From positions 1-6,203 of the forward strand of contig DUUG01000264.1 of assembly GCA_012841675.1 (NCBI GenBank): 6,203 bases of DNA. The letters are read 5' to 3'. The number at the start of each line of letters is the position of its first letter. Position 1 is the first letter of the stretch. Positions 1-4,032 of this stretch are shown here, piece by piece. The notes beneath the pieces were generated by a model. It searched no databases. It was not told the origin of the DNA and saw only the letters and a list, made by a program, of their open reading frames with translations. Source of the DNA: Clostridiales bacterium. GTDB taxonomy: Bacteria > Bacillota > Clostridia > Oscillospirales > QAMX01. The position numbers and the translations under genes are program-made.

Positions 1-65
1 CGCGCGCTCCAATAGGATTTGTGCTTTTCTCCGGCTAATGCCGCCAACTTTTCCAGAGTGGTCAC
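1..65 (-). CDS. 5' end of an unidentified gene, coupled to ruvX
   Basis: This is the start of a minus-strand reading frame that runs off the left edge. It begins with GTG at 65-63, overlapping the ruvX TGA stop (64-62) as GTGA, the usual arrangement for translational coupling. A strong ribosome binding site, AGGAGGAG at 80-73, lies 7 bases upstream inside the last codons of ruvX. The 21 visible codons begin MTTLEKLAALAGEK and continue to a Tyr-Trp-Ser-Ala stretch. I do not recognise the family from so short a piece. The overlap and binding site support a real gene in the same operon as ruvX; its function is unknown. Confidence 0.7.
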   Translation of the reverse strand, partial: MTTLEKLAALAGEKHKSYWSA

Positions 66-496
66 AGTTTTTCTCCTCCTTTTTCTTTGGCCAAAAATGC
101 GAGATATCCTTCTAAAATAAGCGTTGCCGCCACGGCATCTACCGTTTTTTTGCGTTTTTTTGCGTTTTTCCCGGCAAACAAAAGGATCTGGTGGGCTTCG
201 ACGGTGGTGCGCCGCTCATCCCACAAGGTAACGGGCAAACTTGTTTCCGCCGCCAGCATCTCGGCAAACGCCTTGGCCTCCTCCGCTTTTTTTCCTTTGG
301 TTCCGTCCATATTGACCGGATGGCCCACCGCCACTTTTGTTACGCCCTTTTCGGCAAACAGCTCTGCCATCTTCTTACAAAGACGCTCTTTATTCCATTC
401 TTCTATAACGATGGCTTCCCCGGCTTGTTTTCCCAAGATATCCGACAACGCAACACCCGTTCTTGCGTCGCCCAGATCAATAGCAGCGACTCGCAA
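62..496 (-). CDS. ruvX: RuvX/YqgF family Holliday-junction resolvase-like nuclease
   Basis: This 144-residue protein has the RNase H-like fold signature of the YqgF/RuvX family, which is usually about 138-140 residues. Visible motifs, numbered from the chosen start, are AIDLGDARTGVALSD (5-19, with likely catalytic Asp7), VGHPVNMDGT (57-66), DERRTT (93-98) and VDAVAATLIL (119-128, with acidic Asp120). Family members are cytoplasmic nucleases linked to pre-16S rRNA 5'-end processing and, in some bacteria, to Holliday-junction resolution; which applies here cannot be read from sequence. I chose the TTG start at 496-494 because AAGGAG (509-504) sits 7 bases upstream and the family motif begins at once. 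The frame stays open back to an ATG at 544, but those codons contain the promoter -10 box. It is the first gene of a minus-strand operon whose next gene overlaps its stop. Confidence 0.93.
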   Translation of the reverse strand: MRVAAIDLGDARTGVALSDILGKQAGEAIVIEEWNKERLCKKMAELFAEKGVTKVAVGHPVNMDGTKGKKAEEAKAFAEMLAAETSLPVTLWDERRTTVEAHQILLFAGKNAKKRKKTVDAVAATLILEGYLAFLAKEKGGEKL

Positions 497-503
497 TCTG
501 CCA

Positions 504-509
504 CTCCTT
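504..509 (-). promoter_or_regulatory. Ribosome binding site that sets the TTG start of ruvX
   Basis: Read on the minus strand this is AAGGAG, within GGGAAGGAG, 7 bases before TTG at 496-494. The upstream in-frame ATG codons at 544 and 541 have no comparable site and lie at or upstream of the -10 box, so the TTG is preferred. Confidence 0.8.
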
Positions 510-529
510 CCCTGTATTTTACTTTTTTC

Positions 530-557
530 ATTATATACCATCATGTTTAAAAGTCAA
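530..557 (-). promoter_or_regulatory. Promoter of the ruvX operon
   Basis: On the minus strand, TTGACT (557-552, five of six consensus bases) is followed after 16 bases by a perfect TATAAT (535-530). Transcription should start near 523, giving a leader of roughly 27 bases with the ruvX binding site. It lies back to back with the helicase promoter, whose -35 box is about 27 bases away. Confidence 0.75.
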
Positions 558-583
558 TTGAAAAACAGCACATCCGTTAAGGG

Positions 584-613
584 TTGGACAAGGCGGCAAA
601 ATTTTGATACAAT
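584..613 (+). promoter_or_regulatory. Promoter of the DEAD-box helicase gene, extended -10 type
   Basis: The -10 box TACAAT (608-613, five of six) is preceded by TGA (605-607), which gives an extended TGN element. A weaker -35, TTGGAC at 584-589 or TGGACA at 585-590, lies 18 or 17 bases upstream. The predicted start is near 620, leaving a structured leader of about 117 bases before the ATG at 737. Confidence 0.65.
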
Positions 614-675
614 AGGAAAAAAGTCAATATTTGGCTATGGGCAGACAAAAACCTGCTCGCTTATAAAAGCTGCCC

Positions 676-711
676 TTTGCGAAAATCCTAATCTTAGTGG
701 GATTTTGCAAA
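676..711 (+). promoter_or_regulatory. Hairpin in the helicase leader
   Basis: TTTGC (676-680) pairs with GCAAA (707-711), and AAAATCC (682-688) pairs with GGATTTT (700-706). This gives a 12-pair stem with one bulged G (681) and a loop of about 10 bases. No U-tract follows, so it does not look like a terminator. A possible weaker stem just upstream pairs GGGCAG (639-644) with CTGCCC (670-675). The pairing is seen in the sequence; any regulatory role is inferred. Confidence 0.6.
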
Positions 712-713
712 AC

Positions 714-732
714 ACCTCCTGAAAGGCAAGGT
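714..732 (+). promoter_or_regulatory. Ribosome binding site of the helicase inside a small hairpin
   Basis: ACCT (714-717) pairs with AGGT (729-732), and CCT (718-720) pairs with AGG (724-726), leaving a GAA loop and a two-base CA bulge. Both purine tracts that could act as the Shine-Dalgarno site (AAAGG ending at 726 and AAGG at 728-731) are in the 3' arm. The 5' arm contains CACCTCCT (713-720), identical to the 16S anti-Shine-Dalgarno core. The fold would hide the ribosome binding site 5-10 bases before the ATG. Confidence 0.5.
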
Positions 733-736
733 ACAC

Positions 737-1903
737 ATGGAACTTACGCATTATAAAGATTTAGAGATCTCTGAAAAAACAAAAAAAGCAATTGCCGATT
801 TAGGCTTTGAAAAAATGACAGAAGTACAGCAAAAGGCCATCCCTCCTATGATGGAAGGGAAAGATATTGTGGTAAAAGCCCCAACGGGGACGGGCAAAAC
901 CTTTGCCTTCGGCGTCCCGCTGGTGGAAAAAGCCGATCCCGAGGCAACCCTGCCCCAGTTTTTGATCCTCTCTCCCACAAGGGAACTGGCGGTTCAGATA
1001 CACGATGAGATTGTAAAGCTTACAAAATATCTCCCCTCGGTTCGCTCTGTCGTGTTATACGGCGGCGCACCCATTCACAAACAGATTGTCACCTTAAAAA
1101 AGCGGCCGCAAATCATTGTGGCAACGCCGGGCCGCATGCTTGACCATATCAAACGGCGCACGGTCAAGCTTTCCCAGATTCAAACCGTCGTGTTGGACGA
1201 GGCTGACGAAATGCTCGACATGGGCTTTTTTAAAGACGTATGCAAAATCATTGACCAGGTGCCCGAAAATAAGCAATTAGCCCTATTTTCGGCCACCATC
1301 TCCCGCGAGGTCATGGATTTAATGTGGCTGTATCAGCGGGAGGACACTATAGAAATCACCGTAACTCCCGATAAAGAAAGCGAACCGAAAATCACGCAAT
1401 ACAGTTTGGAATGCTCCGGTTACGCCAAAGTGGATTATTTGATCCGCATCCTGCGCCTGTATGACTACCAACGGGTCATCGTTTTCAGCAACACACGCCG
1501 GGGAACGGAAATGATCCGGCGCAGACTGGCCGAAAAGAAATTTCCCGTGGAAGCGTTGTCCAGCGACGTGAACCAAAAAAGGCGCAACCAGATCATGAAG
1601 CAGTTTAAAGCGCATTCGCTGCAGGTTTTGGTGGCAACGGACGTGGCTGCCCGGGGCATTGACGTATCCGATGTAGATGCGGTGTTTAATTTCGATGTTC
1701 CCCAAGACAACACCTCCTATCTCCACCGTATCGGCCGCACGGGCCGAGCCAAAAAAGAAGGCGTTTCCTTCATTTTCTATACAAGCACAGAAATAGGCCG
1801 CATGAAAGAAATTATCCGCTATACCAAATCCAATATTATCCCCCTCCGGTTTTCCGAAGGCGGCATTTTAGAACCCCTGCCCGAAAGCGAATATCCTTTT
1901 TAA
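737..1903 (+). CDS. DEAD-box ATP-dependent RNA helicase, minimal two-domain form
   Basis: This 388-residue protein carries the full DEAD-box motif series: Q motif around 23-36 (Gln31), motif I APTGTGKT (48-55), Ia PTRELA (80-85), a GG pair (109-110), Ib TPGR (130-133), II DEAD (154-157), III SAT (185-187), IV VIVFSNT (247-253), a QxxR element (280-283), V ATDVAARGID (300-309) and VI HRIGRTGR (330-337). Such proteins use ATP to unwind short RNA duplexes or remodel RNA-protein complexes in ribosome assembly, mRNA decay or cold adaptation. The chain ends about 50 residues after motif VI, so the RNA-binding C-terminal extension of CshA or DeaD/CsdA is absent. It looks like a core-only helicase, comparable in size to Bacillus YfmL, but orthology is not established. 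It stands alone between its own promoter and terminator. The ATG at 737 fits the Q-motif spacing. Confidence 0.96.
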   Translation: MELTHYKDLEISEKTKKAIADLGFEKMTEVQQKAIPPMMEGKDIVVKAPTGTGKTFAFGVPLVEKADPEATLPQFLILSPTRELAVQIHDEIVKLTKYLPSVRSVVLYGGAPIHKQIVTLKKRPQIIVATPGRMLDHIKRRTVKLSQIQTVVLDEADEMLDMGFFKDVCKIIDQVPENKQLALFSATISREVMDLMWLYQREDTIEITVTPDKESEPKITQYSLECSGYAKVDYLIRILRLYDYQRVIVFSNTRRGTEMIRRRLAEKKFPVEALSSDVNQKRRNQIMKQFKAHSLQVLVATDVAARGIDVSDVDAVFNFDVPQDNTSYLHRIGRTGRAKKEGVSFIFYTSTEIGRMKEIIRYTKSNIIPLRFSEGGILEPLPESEYPF

Positions 1904-1912
1904 CTAAGTTCA

Positions 1913-1959
1913 GCAGTATGGAAGCATAACACTTATGATTTTCCATACTGCCGGTTTTT
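1913..1959 (+). terminator. Intrinsic terminator of the helicase gene
   Basis: GCAGTATGGAA (1913-1923) pairs perfectly with TTCCATACTGC (1941-1951). Inside it CATAA (1925-1929) pairs with TTATG (1933-1937) around a CAC loop. A U-tract at 1955-1959 follows, then more T-rich DNA. The U-tract overlaps the stop codon of the convergent membrane-protein gene. On the minus strand the stem lacks a good U-tract, so it mainly serves the helicase. Confidence 0.85.
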
Positions 1960-2830
1960 ATTTGATTTTCCGAAGTGTTTGAACAAGCTCTACGATAAAG
2001 ACAATTACAATCAAAGCCGAAAAGCCCGTAACGCCCATGCGGATGTAATGGGAAAGCTCGGATATGGTAATGCCTATTTCTCTGGCGGCCGTTTCCAAAA
2101 ACCCATTCGCTAGTAGTCGGGCATCATTTACAAAAACCAGGGTAATCCCTGTGCTGAAGACGTTGTTAAGGATTTCCAAACAGGCCAGCCAGCGGCTGAA
2201 TCTCTGCTTTATGAACAGACCGATGGCCACCAATATGTTGCCAAGGGCGGACAGGGCTATAAACGGTATGTATCGAGCCAAAGCCTGCCCTTCGAATAAC
2301 TGTGCTACCGTATATCCATCTGCCCCCTTGGTATACCACCCGAGATAATGCGCATACCGAGTAAGCAATATAACGCCCACAATGTTAAAAAGAATCGTAA
2401 AAATCGGTTCGGCATAGCCGACGCGCTTTTCAGGCTTTTCGTCCGGATGGTCCAAATCTGTAAACGTCCATTCCTTCCCCGTGTAGGGCCATTGCAGCCG
2501 GAGGATCTTCGTGCGATCCAATATGGCAAATGCGATGGTGATCCAAGTAAACGCGGAAACGCCTCCGGTAAGCATGGAAACCAGCATTTGTGTAGGCAGC
2601 TGGACCATGTCCCCGCTTCCTTGCGTCAGCCATTCCAAAAACGCGCCCACCAGCGCAAGCGCCAACACCACCGGCAACGCAATTTTCAAAAACCGGAAAT
2701 ACATTTCATACACAGCCGGACCGATCAGATACCTGGCGTCGCCGCGGTACTGGTCGGACAGCGCTACCGGACAAGGGCCAAGGTTCCCCGCTTCATTTCT
2801 GTTACAAAGTTCGCATACAACCTGTTTCAT
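1958..2830 (-). CDS. Six-helix membrane protein of unknown function with an N-terminal Cys cluster
   Basis: I do not recognise this 290-residue protein with confidence. From ATG at 2830 it opens with MKQVVCELCNRNEAG and has three cysteines at 6, 9 and 20 (CxxC plus GPCP), like part of a metal-binding knuckle, although a fourth ligand is not obvious. A soluble stretch with SDQYRGDARYLIGP follows. Six hydrophobic segments lie near 51-68, 82-104, 143-163, 187-207, 214-234 and 266-286. A charged loop (roughly 105-140, Asp/Glu/Lys rich) separates helices 2 and 3. No transporter or enzyme signature is visible. The start is uncertain: an in-frame GTG lies at 2845, and neither start has a Shine-Dalgarno site. 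A perfect promoter -10 box overlaps the ATG. The gene is transcribed alone, behind the nadE terminator. Confidence 0.8.
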   Translation of the reverse strand: MKQVVCELCNRNEAGNLGPCPVALSDQYRGDARYLIGPAVYEMYFRFLKIALPVVLALALVGAFLEWLTQGSGDMVQLPTQMLVSMLTGGVSAFTWITIAFAILDRTKILRLQWPYTGKEWTFTDLDHPDEKPEKRVGYAEPIFTILFNIVGVILLTRYAHYLGWYTKGADGYTVAQLFEGQALARYIPFIALSALGNILVAIGLFIKQRFSRWLACLEILNNVFSTGITLVFVNDARLLANGFLETAAREIGITISELSHYIRMGVTGFSALIVIVFIVELVQTLRKIK

Positions 2831-2858
2831 TATATTGTATGTCACAAAGTATTGTCAA
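2829..2858 (-). promoter_or_regulatory. Consensus promoter overlapping the membrane-protein start
   Basis: On the minus strand, TTGACA (2858-2853) and TATAAT (2834-2829) both match consensus exactly, with an 18-base spacer. The last bases of the -10 box are the A and T of the candidate ATG at 2830. Transcription from here would begin near 2822, inside the annotated gene. Either the true start codon is further in, or another promoter makes the full-length message. Confidence 0.65.
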
Positions 2859-2861
2859 TAC
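2849..2861. repeat. 13-base palindrome over the -35 box, possible operator
   Basis: On the minus strand this reads GTATTGACAATAC: two perfect six-base arms around a single A. It contains the whole -35 hexamer of the membrane-protein promoter. The central 11 bases, TATTGACAATA, recur in the same orientation at the -35 box of glnN (3914-3924). Confidence 0.5.
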
Positions 2862-2887
2862 TGTAATATAGAAAACTTTATAACTTT

Positions 2888-2917
2888 AAACCCCGGCATC
2901 TCATAATGCCGGGGTTT
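2888..2917 (-). terminator. Intrinsic terminator downstream of nadE
   Basis: AAACCCCGGCAT (2888-2899) and ATGCCGGGGTTT (2906-2917) form a perfect 12-pair GC-rich stem with a six-base loop. It lies 55 bases beyond the nadE stop and before the membrane-protein promoter. The U-tract is only three bases, so termination may be incomplete. The element is nearly symmetric, but no plus-strand gene feeds into it. A weaker stem-loop (GGAAAGC with GCTTCC, about 2939-2957) precedes it on the nadE transcript. Confidence 0.75.
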
Positions 2918-2971
2918 CTATCCGCAAGGGTAATTTGGGAAGCTTCGTAGGCTTTCCAAAAATTCCTATCT

Positions 2972-3715
2972 TTATTTCGTTTCGGGATCCGTATAAATAA
3001 GAGCCGGGCGCCGCTTATGCTCGGTTTTGGCGTGGGCCGATTCAATCTTGGCGATTACTTCCGGTTGGCCCTCTCCGGTTAAGATATACCCGTCCAGTTC
3101 GTCATAGGTAAGACCCATTTCCTGCTCATCGGTCTGCCCTTCAAACAAAGCGGCGGAGGGGGCCTTGGTTAAAAACGCCTCCGGCGCATTTAGGAAGCGG
3201 AGGAATTCGAACACTTCCGTTGCCGTCAAATCTGCAATGGGGTTTATGTCGTATCCGCCGTCGCCGTATTTGGTGAAATATCCCATATAGATCTCGCTTC
3301 GGTTGCCCGTTCCCGCAACTAATAGATTTTCGCTGGCGGCCACCGTATACAGCGTCGTCATACGAAGACGGGGGCCGATATTGGCAAGGGCCATAGGCGA
3401 AGGCTGGATCTCCTTGGACGCTTCGTCCACAAGCGCCTGCTTGACGGGGCTTAAGTCAATGGTAATCGTGCGGATATTATATTGCCGACCCAGTTCCAGG
3501 GCATCCACCGTATCTTCCTCATAGTTCCGACGGGACTGGCACGGCATAATAACGCCCACAGTATTGTCACAGGCCAGTTTGCAAAGGATGCCGACTAGGG
3601 CGCTGTCCTTGCCACCGCTGCTGCCGAACACAATGCCGGAGGCACCGGCCTTTTTAACGGCTTCGCGTATAAAGGCAACCCGTTTGTCTCGTTCCAACGC
3701 ATAATCTCTCAACAT
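2972..3715 (-). CDS. nadE: Ammonia-dependent NAD(+) synthetase
   Basis: This 247-residue enzyme makes NAD from deamido-NAD, ATP and ammonia, the last step of NAD synthesis, in the cytoplasm. The ATP pyrophosphatase loop GSSGGKDS is at 31-38. Further family signatures are NIGPRLRMTTLY (112-123), GTGNRSEIYMGYFTKYGDGG (135-154) followed by DINPIADLTATEVF, and a C-terminal DEQEMGLTYDELD stretch (196-208) with a basic EHKRRP element near the end. There is no N-terminal nitrilase (glutaminase) domain, so it should use free ammonia. Its length is close to short clostridial-type NadE and below the roughly 272 residues of Bacillus NadE. The ATG at 3715 follows AAGGGAG (3728-3722) by 6 bases. It is transcribed alone and divergently from glnN. 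Confidence 0.95.
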   Translation of the reverse strand: MLRDYALERDKRVAFIREAVKKAGASGIVFGSSGGKDSALVGILCKLACDNTVGVIMPCQSRRNYEEDTVDALELGRQYNIRTITIDLSPVKQALVDEASKEIQPSPMALANIGPRLRMTTLYTVAASENLLVAGTGNRSEIYMGYFTKYGDGGYDINPIADLTATEVFEFLRFLNAPEAFLTKAPSAALFEGQTDEQEMGLTYDELDGYILTGEGQPEVIAKIESAHAKTEHKRRPALIYTDPETK

Positions 3716-3786
3716 TTCGTTCTCCCTTCAAAATCCTGCCGTGTTGCAAGATTTTCTATCGTGCTCATTGCATTTTTGTTTTTTAT

Positions 3787-3795
3787 ATGATACCA
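3787..3795 (-). promoter_or_regulatory. Probable extended -10 promoter of nadE
   Basis: On the minus strand this is TGGTATCAT: TGN followed by TATCAT (3792-3787, five of six consensus bases). No good -35 box is found 16-18 bases upstream, which is tolerable for an extended -10. The start would be near 3780, giving a leader of about 65 bases before the ATG. Confidence 0.45.
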
Positions 3796-3912
3796 TAATT
3801 CCCAAGCCAAGAAAAGAGACATTCTTCCGAAAATACGTTTGGTAGAACAAAACAGGTAAATCAAGGCATATGCAAGAAATCTGGCTAGAAATTGCACAAA
3901 GTCGGCATTATC

Positions 3913-3925
3913 CTATTGACAATAG
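3913..3925. repeat. 13-base palindrome over the glnN -35 box, possible operator
   Basis: CTATTGACAATAG has two perfect six-base arms around a central A and spans the -35 hexamer. Its central 11 bases are the same as in the palindrome at 2849-2861. It does not match the Bacillus GlnR/TnrA pattern TGTNA-N7-TNACA. Confidence 0.5.
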
Positions 3926-3944
3926 TCGCGAAATCGCATATAAT
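3916..3944 (+). promoter_or_regulatory. Perfect consensus promoter of glnN
   Basis: TTGACA (3916-3921) and TATAAT (3939-3944) match consensus at all twelve bases with the ideal 17-base spacer. The predicted start is near 3951, about 82 bases before the glnN ATG and about 10 bases before a terminator-like hairpin. So strong a promoter fits a gene whose output is controlled afterwards. Confidence 0.85.
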
Positions 3945-3959
3945 TCTCACAAACACAGC

Positions 3960-3994
3960 AAACGCTGAGGAATGCGCCTTGGCGTTTTTGTTTT
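3960..3994 (+). terminator. Intrinsic terminator in the glnN leader, probable attenuator
   Basis: AAACGCTGAGG (3960-3970) pairs with CCTTGGCGTTT (3977-3987) over 11 positions, two of them G-U. The loop is the hexanucleotide AATGCG, and the T-rich tract TTTTTGTTTT (3985-3994) follows. No plus-strand gene lies upstream, so it can only act on the glnN transcript, about 40 bases after its predicted start. A competing hairpin, CAGC-AAAC-GCTG (3956-3967), uses the 5' arm and could act as an antiterminator. The loop has A at position 1 and G at position 4, as in RNA hairpins bound by ANTAR-domain antiterminators. The tandem partner hairpin expected for that class is not evident. Confidence 0.75.
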
Positions 3995-4019
3995 ATCGCC
4001 CCCCCTGCCTGAGATTGAG

Positions 4020-4024
4020 AGGAG
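4020..4024 (+). promoter_or_regulatory. Ribosome binding site that sets the glnN start
   Basis: AGGAG, within GAGAGGAGAAG, lies 8 bases before the ATG at 4033. It fixes the start after the promoter and leader terminator; the open frame extending back to 3892 runs through both and is not translated as part of this protein. Confidence 0.85.
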
Positions 4025-4032
4025 AAGTTTGC

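Larger units (their letters stand above)
3716..4032. other. Divergent intergenic region between nadE and glnN
   Basis: This 317-base stretch holds the nadE ribosome binding site and probable promoter on the left. On the right it holds the glnN promoter, attenuator-like hairpin and ribosome binding site. The middle (about 3800-3910) is A/T-rich, and I see no gene, strong repeat or clear site in it. Confidence 0.6.

Noticed and set aside
497..544. N-terminal extension of ruvX to ATG at 544
   Set aside because: The added codons contain the -10 box, no ribosome binding site precedes the ATG, and family proteins begin at the TTG.
676..711. Transcription attenuator in the helicase leader
   Set aside because: The stem is stable, but the bases after it are A/C-rich with no U-tract, so intrinsic termination is unlikely.
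87..722. A 211-codon plus-strand open frame across ruvX
   Set aside because: It is antisense to ruvX, crosses two promoters, and its product has no recognisable motif.
3709..3897. A 62-codon minus-strand open frame upstream of nadE
   Set aside because: It has no ribosome binding site, contains the probable nadE promoter and overlaps the nadE start. A 19-codon leader frame inside it (from 3768) also lacks a binding site.
3913..3925. GlnR/TnrA operator at glnN
   Set aside because: The palindrome does not match TGTNA-N7-TNACA, so it was left as an unidentified operator candidate.
3892..4032. Upstream extension of glnN by 47 codons
   Set aside because: It would cover the promoter and leader terminator. 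The ATG at 4033 has a good ribosome binding site and gives the usual family length.
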